The notes: generated by a model from the letters alone, not told the origin. 64,000 nt of DNA from Rhodospirillaceae bacterium (GCA_018660465.1 JABJKH010000008.1:1-64000), one strand, 5' to 3'; positions 28,458-38,849 are shown, numbered from the stretch's first letter. Numbers and translations are program-made.

Positions 28458-29635
28458 TAACGGCTAAGTTCCCGCATGGCTTGATCAAGCCCCTCCAGCG
28501 TCATCGGATACATTCTGTCGTCCAATAGGTGCCGGATAATATCGATTGAGACCGTATGTCCCCACCATTGTTGCTTGACCGGGTTCAGCCATATGGCCTT
28601 GGGGTAAACATTCAGCAGGCGCTGCATCCACAACCCGCCGGCTTCTTCGTTCCAATGATCCACGGCACCGCCTGCAATCTTGATCTCATATGGGCTCATC
28701 GACGCATCTCCGACGAAGATAACTTTGTAGTCTGAACCGTAAGTATGCAGCAGGTCCCATGTGCCGATCCTGTCTCTTTGATAATTTCCATTATCGCGCC
28801 AGACATGGTCATAGAGACAATTGTGGAAGTAAAAATGTTCCAGGTGCTTGAATTCACCCCGGGCGGCGGAAAACAGTTCTTCGACCACCCGCACATGGTC
28901 ATCCATGGAGCCACCGACATCCAGAAACAACAAAACCTTCACCGAATTATGGCGTTCCGGCACCATGTGCAGGTCCAGATACCCCTTCTTCGCCGTTGCA
29001 TTAATGGTGCCGTCTAGATCCAATTCGGTTGCCGCCCCTTGGCGCGCGAATTTACGCAGCCTGCGCAGCGCCACTTTAATATTACGCGTGCCGATTTCGA
29101 CGCTGTCATCCAGGTTTTTGAATTCGCGCTTGTCCCAGACTTTCACCGCGCGTCGATTACGTGACTCATTTTGACCAATGCGGACCCCTTCCGGGTTATA
29201 TCCGAAGGCCCCGAATGGTGACGTACCAGCAGTACCAATCCACTTTGATCCGCCCTGGTGACGTTTCTTTTGCTCAGCCAGACGTTCAGCCAGGGTCTCC
29301 ATCAACTTGTCCCAGCCGTCCATGGCTTCGATCTGAGCTTTCTCCTCATCGGTCAGAATTTTCTCGGCCATTTTACGCAGCCACTCGTCGGGAATTTCTG
29401 TCGTTCCGTCTTCATCTTCCGGTGGTTCCAAACCCTTAAAGACATGACCAAACACCCGGTCAAACTTATCCAGGTTGGTTTCATCCTTCACCAAACAAGA
29501 CCGGCTCAGGTAATAGAATTCATCTATAGAATATTCGGCGAGACCTTCATCCATGGCCTCCATCAACGTCAGGTATTCGCGCAAACTCACCGGTATTGCA
29601 GCGTTTCGAAGCTCCAGAAAGAAGTCGACGAACAT
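28457..29635 (-). CDS. CoxE-like VWA domain protein (MoxR partner)
   Basis: 392 aa from the chosen ATG (MFVDFFLELRNAAIPVS), which has AGGAGG six bases upstream; a longer reading to 29698 lacks support. The N-terminal half is CoxE-like and helical. The C-terminal half is a VWA domain with a MIDAS variant DVGGSM, then TYGSDYKVIFVGDASMSPYE. Such proteins act with MoxR AAA+ ATPases as metal-dependent chaperone or cofactor-insertion pairs (RavA-ViaA-like). Here moxR is 10 bp upstream, and the phosphatase start overlaps its stop. Function of this pair unknown. Confidence 0.87.
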   Translation of the reverse strand: MFVDFFLELRNAAIPVSLREYLTLMEAMDEGLAEYSIDEFYYLSRSCLVKDETNLDKFDRVFGHVFKGLEPPEDEDGTTEIPDEWLRKMAEKILTDEEKAQIEAMDGWDKLMETLAERLAEQKKRHQGGSKWIGTAGTSPFGAFGYNPEGVRIGQNESRNRRAVKVWDKREFKNLDDSVEIGTRNIKVALRRLRKFARQGAATELDLDGTINATAKKGYLDLHMVPERHNSVKVLLFLDVGGSMDDHVRVVEELFSAARGEFKHLEHFYFHNCLYDHVWRDNGNYQRDRIGTWDLLHTYGSDYKVIFVGDASMSPYEIKIAGGAVDHWNEEAGGLWMQRLLNVYPKAIWLNPVKQQWWGHTVSIDIIRHLLDDRMYPMTLEGLDQAMRELSR

Positions 29636-29645
29636 TGCGCCCCTC

Positions 29646-30497
29646 CTACCTTCCTTCGCGCCGATGCAGAAATGCCAGGCGTTCGAACATCTGGACATCT
29701 TGTTCGTTTTTCAGCAGCGCGCCGTACAATGGCGGGATCAGGTCGTTCCTATTTTCTGAGCGCAACGTTTCCAGTGGCACGTCTTCGATCATCAGTAGTT
29801 TGATCCAATCCAATAGCTCTGACGTGGTCGGCTTTTTCTTTAAGCCCGGCACTTCGCGGATTTCGTAAAACGCGTTCAAGGCCTCTGACACCAAGCGCTT
29901 TTGAATTCCAGGATAATGTACATCAATGATCCGGCTCATGGTCTCGGCATCAGGAAACTGGATGTAATGAAAAAAGCAGCGCCTGAGAAATGCATCCGGT
30001 AATTCTTTTTCGTTATTTGACGTGATTACAACAATTGGGCGGCTGGTCGCGCGGATGGTTTCCTTGGTCTCATAAACATGGAATTCCATTCGGTCCAATT
30101 CCAACAACAGATCGTTGGGGAACTCTATGTCGGCCTTATCAATTTCATCGATCAATAGAACAGGCCGGTCGGTGGCCTCAAAAGCTTCCCACAAACGACC
30201 GGGCAAAATGTAATTAGAAATATCATGGACACGCTCGTCGCCAAGCTGAGAATCTCTGAGCCGCGCGACGGCGTCATATTCATAAAGCCCTTGCTGCGCC
30301 TTGGTGGTTGATTTGATGTGCCACTGGATGAGATTTTTATCGAGAGCCTTGGCGATTTCGGTCGCAAGAACCGTCTTTCCTGTGCCGGGTTCCCCCTTGA
30401 TCAACAACGGGCGTTCCAGTTTCACCGCTGCATTGACCGCCACCATTAAGTCTTCAGTGGCAACAAAACTATCCGTTCCCTCAAACCGTTTTTCCAT
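29646..30497 (-). CDS. MoxR family AAA+ ATPase
   Basis: 283-aa AAA+ ATPase. Walker A GEPGTGKTVLATEIA near residues 37-51, Walker B VLLIDEIDKADIEF, sensor 1 VVITSNNEKELPDAFLRRC with arginine finger, and a C-terminal lid. Members form hexamers that remodel a VWA partner, here the gene directly downstream. ATG start. The MFS gene upstream ends 33 bp away on the same strand. Confidence 0.92.
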   Translation of the reverse strand: MEKRFEGTDSFVATEDLMVAVNAAVKLERPLLIKGEPGTGKTVLATEIAKALDKNLIQWHIKSTTKAQQGLYEYDAVARLRDSQLGDERVHDISNYILPGRLWEAFEATDRPVLLIDEIDKADIEFPNDLLLELDRMEFHVYETKETIRATSRPIVVITSNNEKELPDAFLRRCFFHYIQFPDAETMSRIIDVHYPGIQKRLVSEALNAFYEIREVPGLKKKPTTSELLDWIKLLMIEDVPLETLRSENRNDLIPPLYGALLKNEQDVQMFERLAFLHRREGR

Positions 30498-30530
30498 AAG
30501 AGCCTTCCCGTCCTTGTGTATGCCCTGAAC

Positions 30531-31763
30531 CTACTCAGCTGGTTCTGGTGCAACCCGATAGCGGCCGACAATTGCGACATTTTCCTGGGTCGGCGTTGTC
30601 GGTACCAGTAACCCCAAGATCAGTGATACCACCGCCATACCCGCACCGGCAAAGAAAACCGCCGCGGGTGAAATCACCCAGATAAGCCCGAATGCCGCCG
30701 GAATTACCACTGCGGCCGTGTGATTGATGGTGAAGCTAACGCCCATGCTGGACGCGATGTCTTTGGGGTCGGCGATCTTTTGGAAATACGTTTTGATGGC
30801 AATCCGCATGGCGAAGAACATGTGATCAAGGATGTAGAGGGCAACGGCAATCCACGCGACCTCGACAAAAGCGTAAGCGGTGAAGATCGCGATCAACCCA
30901 ACATATTCGATCGTCAGCGTTTTGCGTTCACCCCATTTACCGATCATTTTCCCGATCATCGGGGCAACGACGATGTTCAACGCCGTATTGGCCAGAAACA
31001 TCAACGCGATATCTTCTGGCTGATAGCCAAATTTTTCGACCATCATGAAGCCGGCAAAGACAAAAAAGATTTGCCGTCTGGCCCCGGCCATAAACGTCAG
31101 GCAATAGAACAGCCAGTATTGGGGCCTGAGAACCAATTTCTTATTTTGTTCGGACTTTTCGGGAAAGCGCGGAAAACCGATCCAGATGAAGATCGTAATC
31201 AATATGGTCACTCCGCCACTGGCCAGGTACATCCATTTCAGATCTACATTGAATTGAGTGCGTGCGAGATAAATTAGGCCGAAGACAATCAACGCCGCAA
31301 ACGACCCAATCGCAATGAGCTGACCGAAAAAATGTGGAGATTTTTTCTTATCGATCCATTGCAGGATCAGCGATTGATTTACTGCCTCATAATAATGAAA
31401 CCCGATGGACGTCAAAACGGTCAGGCAATACAGGCCTATGATAGAAGGAAACATTCCGGTTAACGCCGTACCGATCCCCAACGTCAACAAAGAAATCATC
31501 AACAACGGCTGTTCGCGCAGCAGCAACAGCAAGAACACCACCGCAAACGACAAGAATCCCGGAATTTCTCGTATGCTTTGTAAAAAGCCGATTTCAACGC
31601 CGGTGAAACCAAGGTTATCAACCGCAAAGTTGTTTAGAAGGACCTGCCAGGTATTGGTTGATATTGCGGTGGCGATGCCAACCAGAACGAACAACACCTC
31701 AGGCCGTCGCCAGTTCCCGCGACTGTCCGCAACAAATTGCTTGAGGTCAGAAATAATCAGCAA
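30531..31763 (-). CDS. MFS transporter
   Basis: 410-aa major facilitator with 12 hydrophobic segments. The first half contains EIGFLQSIREIPGFLSF, the second KFGYQPEDIALMFLANTALNIVVAPMIGKMIGKWGERKTL, a motif-A-like cytoplasmic loop. The starting codon is TTG (31761-31763), four bases after the alaS stop, with only weak ribosome binding signal, so its translation likely depends on alaS. Substrate unknown. Confidence 0.83.
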   Translation of the reverse strand: MLIISDLKQFVADSRGNWRRPEVLFVLVGIATAISTNTWQVLLNNFAVDNLGFTGVEIGFLQSIREIPGFLSFAVVFLLLLLREQPLLMISLLTLGIGTALTGMFPSIIGLYCLTVLTSIGFHYYEAVNQSLILQWIDKKKSPHFFGQLIAIGSFAALIVFGLIYLARTQFNVDLKWMYLASGGVTILITIFIWIGFPRFPEKSEQNKKLVLRPQYWLFYCLTFMAGARRQIFFVFAGFMMVEKFGYQPEDIALMFLANTALNIVVAPMIGKMIGKWGERKTLTIEYVGLIAIFTAYAFVEVAWIAVALYILDHMFFAMRIAIKTYFQKIADPKDIASSMGVSFTINHTAAVVIPAAFGLIWVISPAAVFFAGAGMAVVSLILGLLVPTTPTQENVAIVGRYRVAPEPAE

Positions 31764-31767
31764 GGCT

Positions 31768-34416
31768 TTATGCGCCTAGCGCGGCTTCAATCGCGTCCAG
31801 TGCCGCTTGGGCGTTGCCACCATCGGGGCCCCCGGCCTGTGCCATATCCGGGCGTCCGCCACCGCCTTTACCGCCGACAGCACCTGAGCCCGCACGCACA
31901 AGGTCAACGGCGTTAATATTCTCAACCAAATCCTCTGTCACGCCGACGACCAAGGAGACCTTGCCATCGTTAACCGCAACCAACGCGACCACACCGGACC
32001 CGACTGACTTTTTAATTTCATCTGCCAGACCTTTCAGGTCCTTGGCCGGCATGCCGTCCAACAAACGCGGCGCGAACTTGATGCCGTTCACGTCCTTGAC
32101 CTCTGCTGCATCGGACCCACCACCGCCGCCCGTTGCCATCTTTTTGCGTACGTCGGCGAGCTCGCGTTCGAGATTTCTGCGTTCCTCTATTAACGATGCC
32201 ACCCGGCCCGGCACATCCAACGGTGGTACCTTTAGTGCGCCTGCCGTTTGATGGAGAGCCTGTTCCTGTTCTTCGAAATAAGCCTGGGCAGCGGCCCCTG
32301 TTACCGCTTCAATGCGCCGAACACCAGAGGCTACCGCACTCTCGGCAATCACTTTTATAAGTCCAATATCGCCAGTGCGCCTTACATGGGTGCCACCGCA
32401 AAGTTCAGTCGAGAATGCTTGGGCGTCTTCCAAACCCATGCTCACGACCCGAACTTCGTCGCCGTATTTTTCGCCAAACAAAGCCATGGCACCGGCTTTA
32501 ACGGCGGAGTCAGGGTCCATCACTCGGGTGGTGACTTCGGCGTTGGCGCGGATTTGTTCGTTCACTGTGGCTTCAACTCGGGCGACCTCATCGGACGCCA
32601 CGGCCTTGGGGTGGCTGATGTCAAACCGCAAACGATCCGGAGCCACGAGAGAGCCCTTTTGTGTCACGTGATCGCCAAGTTCTTCACGCAAGGCCGCGTG
32701 CAATAGATGCGTCGCAGAATGATGCGCCCGCAGAGATGACCGACGTTCAGCATCAACGTCCAGTTCGACCTCGTCCCCAACCGACAGAGCACCGCCTTTA
32801 AGAATGCCGACATGGACATGCAGATCGCCGAGTTTCTTCTGCGCATCGGTAACTGTGACTGTGCCGCCGTCGGCGTGCTTCAAAATTCCGGTGTCGCCCA
32901 TTTGGCCGCCGGATTCTCCGTAAAAGGGTGTTTGGTTCATGACCACGGCAACGCTGTCCCCGTCTTGGGCCTTTTCAACACTCTTGCCGTCCACCACGAG
33001 GGCAACTACTTGGCCTTCGGCAGATTCGGTCGCATAGCCTAAAAAGTCTGTCGCACCGACTGCGTCGCGAATATCGAACCAGACATCTTCGGTGGCCGCG
33101 TCGCCGGAACCTGACCACGCCTTACGGGCTTCCGCACGTTGGCGTTCCATCGCCGCGTTAAACCCATCAACGGAGACGCTAAGCCCCTTGGATTTTAGCG
33201 CATCTTGGGTGAGGTCAAGAGGGAAGCCGTAGGTGTCGTAAAGCCGGAAGGCCGTTTCGCCATCTAACTCTGCGCCGTCCGATAAGTCTGTCGTTGCTTC
33301 ATCTAATAACTTAAGCCCACGGTCGAGCGTTTTCTTGAACCGGGTTTCCTCGAGTTTAAGGGTCTCCGTAATCAGAGCCTGGGCGCGTATGAGTTCTGGG
33401 AACGCCTGCCCCATCTGGCCGACCAATGTCGGAACCAAGCGCCAAATCATCGGCTCCGTGCACCCCATCAACTGAGCATGGCGCATGGCCCGGCGCATGA
33501 TACGACGGACGACATAACCACGTCCTTCGTTCGACGGCAACACGCCGTCGGCGATGAGAAAACTACTGGCGCGCAGATGATCAGCGATGACACGGTGTGA
33601 TATACTATGGGCACCATCAGCTTCTACGTCTGCAGCCTCCGCTGAGGCTTCAATCAGGGCCCGGAACATGTCAATGTTGTAGTTGTCGTGGGTGCCTTGC
33701 ATGACGGCGGCGATGCGCTCTAACCCCATGCCAGTGTCGATGGACGGTTTCGGCAAGTCGACCCGTTCGCCGGGGGATAGCTGCTCGAACTGCATGAACA
33801 CCAAGTTCCAAATCTCGATGAACCTGTCGCCGTCTTCGTCCGGGCTGCCGGGAGGGCCACCAGGAATGTGGTCACCATGGTCGTAGAAAATTTCTGAGCA
33901 CGGTCCACAAGGGCCCGTTTCGCCCATCGACCAGAAATTATCGGACGTTGGGATACGAATGATCTTGTTATCAGAAAGCCCGGCGATTTTTTTCCAAAGG
34001 TCAAAAGCCTGATCGTCTTCGGCGTAGACCGTTACCAACAGTTTGTCGGCGGGCAGGCCGAATTCCTTGGTGATAAGGTTCCAAGCCAATTCGATGGCCA
34101 ATTCTTTGAAGTAATCGCCGAAGGAAAAATTGCCGAGCATCTCGAAGAATGTGTGATGGCGTGCCGTGCGACCGACGTTTTCTAAATCGTTATGCTTGCC
34201 GCCCGCACGAACGCACTTTTGGGATGTCGCAGCGCGGCTGTAATCGCGGGTTTCAGCCCCGGTAAAGACGTTTTTGAACTGCACCATGCCGGCGTTGGTG
34301 AACATCAGGGTCGGGTCATTCAGGGGTACCAGCGGGCTTGAGCTTTCCGCCGTATGGCCGTGAGACTCAAAATAGTCCAAGAAGGCACTGCGTATGTCGT
34401 TAACCGTCTGCATCAA
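31768..34416 (-). CDS. alaS: Alanine--tRNA ligase
   Basis: Class II aminoacyl-tRNA synthetase (882 aa, normal length). Domains in order: catalytic domain ([39 protein letters not shown]), tRNA-recognition domain, editing domain with [11 protein letters not shown] and the Zn ligands CGGTHV, and a C-terminal DHHA1 domain ending in a glycine-rich [21 protein letters not shown]. Charges tRNA-Ala and clears mischarged Ser/Gly. Downstream of recA on the same strand, an order usual in alphaproteobacteria, with a terminator between them. Confidence 0.97.
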   Translation of the reverse strand: MMQTVNDIRSAFLDYFESHGHTAESSSPLVPLNDPTLMFTNAGMVQFKNVFTGAETRDYSRAATSQKCVRAGGKHNDLENVGRTARHHTFFEMLGNFSFGDYFKELAIELAWNLITKEFGLPADKLLVTVYAEDDQAFDLWKKIAGLSDNKIIRIPTSDNFWSMGETGPCGPCSEIFYDHGDHIPGGPPGSPDEDGDRFIEIWNLVFMQFEQLSPGERVDLPKPSIDTGMGLERIAAVMQGTHDNYNIDMFRALIEASAEAADVEADGAHSISHRVIADHLRASSFLIADGVLPSNEGRGYVVRRIMRRAMRHAQLMGCTEPMIWRLVPTLVGQMGQAFPELIRAQALITETLKLEETRFKKTLDRGLKLLDEATTDLSDGAELDGETAFRLYDTYGFPLDLTQDALKSKGLSVSVDGFNAAMERQRAEARKAWSGSGDAATEDVWFDIRDAVGATDFLGYATESAEGQVVALVVDGKSVEKAQDGDSVAVVMNQTPFYGESGGQMGDTGILKHADGGTVTVTDAQKKLGDLHVHVGILKGGALSVGDEVELDVDAERRSSLRAHHSATHLLHAALREELGDHVTQKGSLVAPDRLRFDISHPKAVASDEVARVEATVNEQIRANAEVTTRVMDPDSAVKAGAMALFGEKYGDEVRVVSMGLEDAQAFSTELCGGTHVRRTGDIGLIKVIAESAVASGVRRIEAVTGAAAQAYFEEQEQALHQTAGALKVPPLDVPGRVASLIEERRNLERELADVRKKMATGGGGGSDAAEVKDVNGIKFAPRLLDGMPAKDLKGLADEIKKSVGSGVVALVAVNDGKVSLVVGVTEDLVENINAVDLVRAGSGAVGGKGGGGRPDMAQAGGPDGGNAQAALDAIEAALGA

Positions 34417-34536
34417 TTTCCCCCAGGGAGTCTCCAGAATATCTCACCGGATATCCATGGCTCCGTCGAATTCAGGAATCGGTTTTAACGCCTCAGATAC
34501 GCACTGTCCAGGAACGGCATAGGTCCTAACCCCTTA

Positions 34537-34578
34537 AAACAAAAGACGGCCCCCAATGCTGAGGACCGTCTTCTTAAC
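34537..34578 (-). terminator. Rho-independent terminator behind recA
   Basis: On the minus strand, AAGACGG(TCC) and (GGGG)CCGTCTT form a stem of seven or more pairs (34543-34549 with 34566-34572), followed by TTGTTTT. It sits about 30 bases after the recA stop. Confidence 0.85.
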
Positions 34579-34605
34579 CGTATTAAGGGATTAGAACGCG
34601 GACTT

Positions 34606-35724
34606 CTATTCCTCTACGTCCGGACTCTCTTCGCTGCTGGCTTCAATGCTGGCCTCATCGCTATCTTGAGGGGCATCGTCCATTTCGACCTCTCCCGTGC
34701 CGTCACCGATGCCGGCCTTTTGGCGGATGATCGATTCGATTTCGTCGGCCATTTCCGGATGTTCCCGCAAATACGTCTTGGCGTTTTCCCGGCCTTGGCC
34801 GATGCGTTCGGAATTATAAGAGAACCAGGACCCTGACTTTTCGACAATGCCGTCATTCACGCCAATATCCAGAATCTCGCCCATCTTCGAAATGCCCTCG
34901 CCATACATGATGTCGAATTCGACCATCTTGAACGGCGGGGCCAGCTTGTTCTTCACGACTTTGACCCGGGTTTGGTTGCCGACCACTTCGTCGCGGTCCT
35001 TAATCGCGCCGATGCGGCGGATTTCGAGCCGTTGGGAGGCATAGAATTTCAGCGCATTACCGCCGGTGGTGGTTTCGGGATTGCCGAACATAACACCGAT
35101 CTTCATGCGAATTTGATTGATGAAAATGATCATGCAGTTGGATTTAGAAACAGAGGCGGTCAATTTCCGTAACGCCTGGCTCATCAGCCGGGCTTGCAGC
35201 CCCATGTGGGAATCGCCCATCTCGCCTTCGATTTCTGCGCGGGGCACCAAGGCGGCGACACTGTCGATCACCAAGATATCGATCGCACCGGAACGCACCA
35301 GGGTGTCGGTAATTTCCAATGCCTGTTCGCCGGTGTCAGGTTGCGAGATCAACAGGTCTTCAACGTTCACGCCGAGTTTCTCAGCATAGACCGGATCAAG
35401 CGCGTGTTCTGCATCGACAAAGGCACAGGTGCCGCCGACTTTTTGCGCTTCAGCCACGGTGTGTAAAGCCAGGGTCGTCTTGCCGGAGCTTTCAGGGCCA
35501 TAGACCTCAACGATCCGCCCGCGTGGCAAGCCGCCAATACCGAGCGCAATATCGAGCCCTATCGAGCCTGACGAAATGGCTTCTGTTTCCACCACTTGGT
35601 CTGTGCCGAGCTTCATAATCGAGCCCTTGCCGAAAGAACGTTCGATCTGCCCGACCGCCGCCTCCAGCGCCTTAACCTTATCCATATCTTCCTTTTCCAC
35701 TAAACGTAATGCGGCCTGACCCAT
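34606..35724 (-). CDS. recA: Recombinase RecA
   Basis: Central recombinase and SOS co-protease (372 aa). Walker [14 protein letters not shown] near residue 75, [20 protein letters not shown] at the N-terminus, Walker B region [24 protein letters not shown], and loop L2 residues [30 protein letters not shown]. The acidic C-terminal tail ([24 protein letters not shown]) is normal. Upstream region carries two candidate SOS boxes. ATG start. Confidence 0.98.
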   Translation of the reverse strand: MGQAALRLVEKEDMDKVKALEAAVGQIERSFGKGSIMKLGTDQVVETEAISSGSIGLDIALGIGGLPRGRIVEVYGPESSGKTTLALHTVAEAQKVGGTCAFVDAEHALDPVYAEKLGVNVEDLLISQPDTGEQALEITDTLVRSGAIDILVIDSVAALVPRAEIEGEMGDSHMGLQARLMSQALRKLTASVSKSNCMIIFINQIRMKIGVMFGNPETTTGGNALKFYASQRLEIRRIGAIKDRDEVVGNQTRVKVVKNKLAPPFKMVEFDIMYGEGISKMGEILDIGVNDGIVEKSGSWFSYNSERIGQGRENAKTYLREHPEMADEIESIIRQKAGIGDGTGEVEMDDAPQDSDEASIEASSEESPDVEE

Positions 35725-35775
35725 ATCGTCTCTCCCTTATTCCACAGCGGTTGGCGTGTTGCAATGGGGATCAAT

Positions 35776-35790
35776 GTACATGGTTTGTTC
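35776..35790. promoter_or_regulatory. Candidate LexA/SOS box 1 upstream of recA
   Basis: GTAC-ATGGTTT-GTTC differs by one base from the alphaproteobacterial LexA site GTTC-N7-GTTC. It lies 52 bases before the recA start, on the strand complementary to recA. Confidence 0.5.
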
Positions 35791-35844
35791 TCATGTGCAA
35801 CAAGTTTTTATAATACTTTGATAATAAAGTATAATTTGGTTTTT

Positions 35845-35859
35845 ATTCACAGTTTGTTC
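35845..35859. promoter_or_regulatory. Candidate LexA/SOS box 2 upstream of recA
   Basis: ATTC-ACAGTTT-GTTC, again one mismatch from GTTC-N7-GTTC with the correct spacing. Both boxes share the core GTTTGTTCT. A flanking GTTCT...AGAAC palindrome also exists at 35856-35874. Confidence 0.5.
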
Positions 35860-36016
35860 TGGGAAAAATAGAACATTTCCGAGTTCGCAGGTGGGATAGG
35901 AGAACACATGGGTATGGCATCAAAGTCGTTGTATAGAATTGGATTCGCTGGAGGTCGACTTTTCAAGCACATAAACCCACCTCCGCATTCGCAATGTTCT
36001 ATGATTAAATGTAAAT

Positions 36017-36505
36017 CTAATTTCGCCCCTTATAAATTTCACGAACCAAAGCCTCGGCGACACTTTTTGCCGTTGAGGTTTCTGGATCAGTGAAGACGCC
36101 AAAACCACCGGGATTGTAAGATCCATTTACACTATATTCCGCGAGGCGTTTTGAATCTTTTTGGTTTTTTATCACGGCTGTAACATTAAGCTTATTTGCG
36201 CCTAACAGCATGCCTGTTAGGGCTCTTTTCTCTGATCTAATTATTTTTATATGGGTAATCTTGATTTCCAGACGCGCAAACCGCCCGCGCGTTATTTTAG
36301 TCGAAAGCTCTTCAATGACTGCTGACCTGAGGGCTGAAACTAATTTCGAACTTGGGTAAATTCCCTTTTGCGTATCAACCGATACCTCCGTGATTTCTAA
36401 GGTTTTCTGCAAGCCTTCATCCAGTGGCTTTCTTGCAGAAATATCGGTTGAACACGCACCAACGAGAAAAAGCGCTGAAACAAGCACGAACGTATTAATG
36501 TTCAT
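36017..36505 (-). CDS. Small lipoprotein, unrecognised
   Basis: 162 aa with a lipoprotein signal; the lipobox LVGAC puts the lipidated Cys at residue 18. The rest is a mixed alpha/beta domain with RFARLEIKITHIKIIRSEKRALTGMLLGANKLNVTAVI and a C-terminal helix (KSVAEALVREIYKG). It resembles small secreted domains predicted to sit on the outer membrane, but I recognise no named family. Expressed in the same direction as recA, about 290 bp upstream. ATG start. Confidence 0.75.
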   Translation of the reverse strand: MNINTFVLVSALFLVGACSTDISARKPLDEGLQKTLEITEVSVDTQKGIYPSSKLVSALRSAVIEELSTKITRGRFARLEIKITHIKIIRSEKRALTGMLLGANKLNVTAVIKNQKDSKRLAEYSVNGSYNPGGFGVFTDPETSTAKSVAEALVREIYKGRN

Positions 36506-36539
36506 AAAACATATCCCCTCGTTTGCTGGGATAGTAGTT

Positions 36540-36872
36540 CTAAGCTGTTCTGCAGTTTATTCTGACCGCGCGTTCTAGGGCGTTAACCTCACCTTTTGCC
36601 GCGGCCAATTCACCTTCCACATCGGCGCCGAACACCGATCCTAAAGGTAAAAGAACAAGAAATACGGTAACCGCGTCAGCAATCGCCGCATTATTTTGTT
36701 GATTAACAAGGGTATCCCTTAAAACCCTTTTATCCTTAAGCATGGCTTTTGTATCGCCACAAGACATAGACGCATAGTCACCCGCAGACACACTTACAGG
36801 TGCCACACTTGATGCTCTATCGGCGCAGGCTGCCACTGAAAAAGCCAAAAGTAAAATAACAAGATTTCTCAT
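36540..36872 (-). CDS. Small lipoprotein, unrecognised
   Basis: 110 aa from ATG 36872 (MRNLVILLLAFSVAACADRASS); lipobox VAAC, Cys at residue 16. An upstream extension to 36926 would bury the signal, so it was rejected. The mature part has a Cys (SMSCGDTK), a helical segment, a short hydrophobic stretch VTVFLVLLPLGSVFG, and a helix with acidic and Ala residues ending in NCRTA. The two Cys in the mature part could form a disulfide. 34 bp upstream of the other lipoprotein gene, probably one operon. Confidence 0.7.
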   Translation of the reverse strand: MRNLVILLLAFSVAACADRASSVAPVSVSAGDYASMSCGDTKAMLKDKRVLRDTLVNQQNNAAIADAVTVFLVLLPLGSVFGADVEGELAAAKGEVNALERAVRINCRTA

Positions 36873-37304
36873 TAGAACGTTTATCCCCCTTGGATCGATA
36901 ATTTTTAGGCGTGTTCCCCGCGACACGAACCAATTTATACAGCGTACTATTCAGAAAAAAAATGTGACGTCAATAAATTAGATGTGCAAAACAACAATAT
37001 GAATACGATGGCACTCTATGATCTATAATTTTGGGTGTTATTGCTTCTGCTCAGTACTGGGAAGGTGGTGAAGAAACACCTGAAGGTGCCTAAGCGCATG
37101 GCAGGGTCAGGGCTGTGAAACACAAGGTCGGAAACACGGGGTGTAAACATTGAAATTTACACAAACCACAACTGCATCTAAAATCATTCATTAGCGCAGC
37201 AAGTTTTTCGATTTGCCATTAGATTAGATTGATCTCGTGAGGGGCCTTCTTCCGTTCGAAGAGGACCAGTGGTAGGATTGGATATAAAGTGAAGGAGCCC
37301 CGCC
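36873..37304. other. Intergenic region between lipoprotein genes and the sulfatase
   Basis: About 430 bp between divergent genes. It holds an AT-rich part (36935-37030) and an inverted repeat at 37141-37162. No further gene or RNA recognised. Confidence 0.6.
37141..37162. promoter_or_regulatory. Candidate operator upstream of the sulfatase
   Basis: GTGTAAA and TTTACAC form a perfect 7-bp inverted repeat around an 8-base spacer, 143 bp before the sulfatase start. The geometry suits a dimeric repressor. No regulator gene is adjacent. Confidence 0.35.
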
Positions 37305-38849
37305 ATGTCTAAGTCAAAGCCCAACATTCTATTCATAACATCAGATATGCAACGCGGAGACTGTTTCGGTGCCTTCGAAACAAGAGGTGCCCGTGCGCCC
37401 CATGTTGAAATGATGGCCGATTCGGGAACCCGGTTTAGCAACTGCATTACGCCGAACCCGATTTGCATGCCGTCACGCGCCTCAATCTTGACGGGCATGC
37501 TGCCGCTCACCCATGGGGTTTACGACAACGGCATTGACCTTGATCCTAATATTGCGGCCAATGGATTTGCTGGCCAGCTCGCTCGGATTGGATACAACAC
37601 GGGGTTTATCGGCAAGGCCCATTTCTCGACATTTGAAACGTTCAATCCAACCGGCACGCCGGAATGCCGGTTTAGTTCGGCTGACTATGATGAAAACTGG
37701 ACGGGCCCCTACGCCGGGTTCGAGCACGTCGAGTTGGTGACGATGGGCCACCTCCATCGCAAGCGACCACCCGAAATCCCGCCTCATGGTCAGCATTACG
37801 AACATTGGTTTAATGCGCGGAATAAAGATGGCGAAGCGTTTAAACTTCATGCAACCGGGCTGCCCCCTGATACGGGTGCGGCCAACACATGGAATTCTGC
37901 CCTGCCCGCTGCGTGGCACACCAGCACATGGGTCGGAGACCGAGCAATTTCTTACCTCCAGGAGCAAAAAGAAAACCCCTTCTGCGCGTGGGTGTCCTTT
38001 CCAGACCCGCATCAGCCCTTTGCACCGCCGGAGCCGTGGAGCCGGTTGTATCACCCGGATGAGGTGGACCTGCCGGAACACAGGACCATGGATCTTGACC
38101 GACGACCGTGGTGGCATCGGGCCGCCTTGGAAAGTGAACCCCAGATCGATGATGATCGTTTAAGAGAACACCGTAAAAAAGTATCGCGTTTGCCACCACA
38201 AACCGATGAACAACTGCGCCATATGACGGCGAATTACTATGGCATGATATCCATGATCGATCACAACGTCGGGCGCATTCAAGCCGCGCTCGAAGATTTG
38301 GGATTGGCGGAAAATACCATTGTTATTTACGCCACAGATCACGGCGAATTCCTCGGCGATCACGGCCTCTATCTGAAAGGGCCGATGATGTACGATGGTT
38401 TATTGCGTGTTGGTTTGGTGATGACGGGGCCCGGCATTCCTGCCGATAATGTTGTCGACGCCCCGGTCTCGACAATGGATCTATGCGCGACCTTCCTGGA
38501 CTACGCAGGCGTTGGGAAACTTGATGGCATTCAAAGCGAGACCCTTCGCCCGTTTATAGAAAATCGGGCCGCCAGTCGCGACGTGGCGTATTGTGAATGG
38601 AACATGCAGGCCATTCGCGCCGGGGTCGAATTGCATCTGAAGACGGTCAGAACCAAGACCCATAAGCTCACGATGGAACAAATATCTGGTGACGGCGAAC
38701 TCTATGATTTGTTCAACGATCCAACCGAAATGGACAATCGGTACGGCGACCCGGCGGTAAGCGCCGTGCAGCGCGAATTGGAAGATATGATCAAAGAACG
38801 CCCCGGCCCGCTGCTAAATAATCTGCCTGCCGCCGTTGGCATATATTAG
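37305..38849 (+). CDS. Sulfatase-family hydrolase
   Basis: 514-aa alkaline-phosphatase-superfamily enzyme. The formylglycine site C54-M-P-S-R58 makes it a type I sulfatase or phosphonate monoester hydrolase relative; conversion requires a formylglycine-generating enzyme not seen here. Other metal ligands: D14 in ITSDMQRGD and the D-H pair in YATDHGEFLGDHG. Residue 15, usually Asp or Gln, is Met. No signal peptide, so cytoplasmic. AAGGAG lies 7 bases before the ATG. Stand-alone gene; substrate unknown. Confidence 0.87.
   Translation: MSKSKPNILFITSDMQRGDCFGAFETRGARAPHVEMMADSGTRFSNCITPNPICMPSRASILTGMLPLTHGVYDNGIDLDPNIAANGFAGQLARIGYNTGFIGKAHFSTFETFNPTGTPECRFSSADYDENWTGPYAGFEHVELVTMGHLHRKRPPEIPPHGQHYEHWFNARNKDGEAFKLHATGLPPDTGAANTWNSALPAAWHTSTWVGDRAISYLQEQKENPFCAWVSFPDPHQPFAPPEPWSRLYHPDEVDLPEHRTMDLDRRPWWHRAALESEPQIDDDRLREHRKKVSRLPPQTDEQLRHMTANYYGMISMIDHNVGRIQAALEDLGLAENTIVIYATDHGEFLGDHGLYLKGPMMYDGLLRVGLVMTGPGIPADNVVDAPVSTMDLCATFLDYAGVGKLDGIQSETLRPFIENRAASRDVAYCEWNMQAIRAGVELHLKTVRTKTHKLTMEQISGDGELYDLFNDPTEMDNRYGDPAVSAVQRELEDMIKERPGPLLNNLPAAVGIY

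Noticed and set aside
36927-37304. Possible small RNA in the sulfatase leader region
   Set aside because: Only short repeats and one inverted repeat seen; no terminator or promoter pair that would define an RNA.
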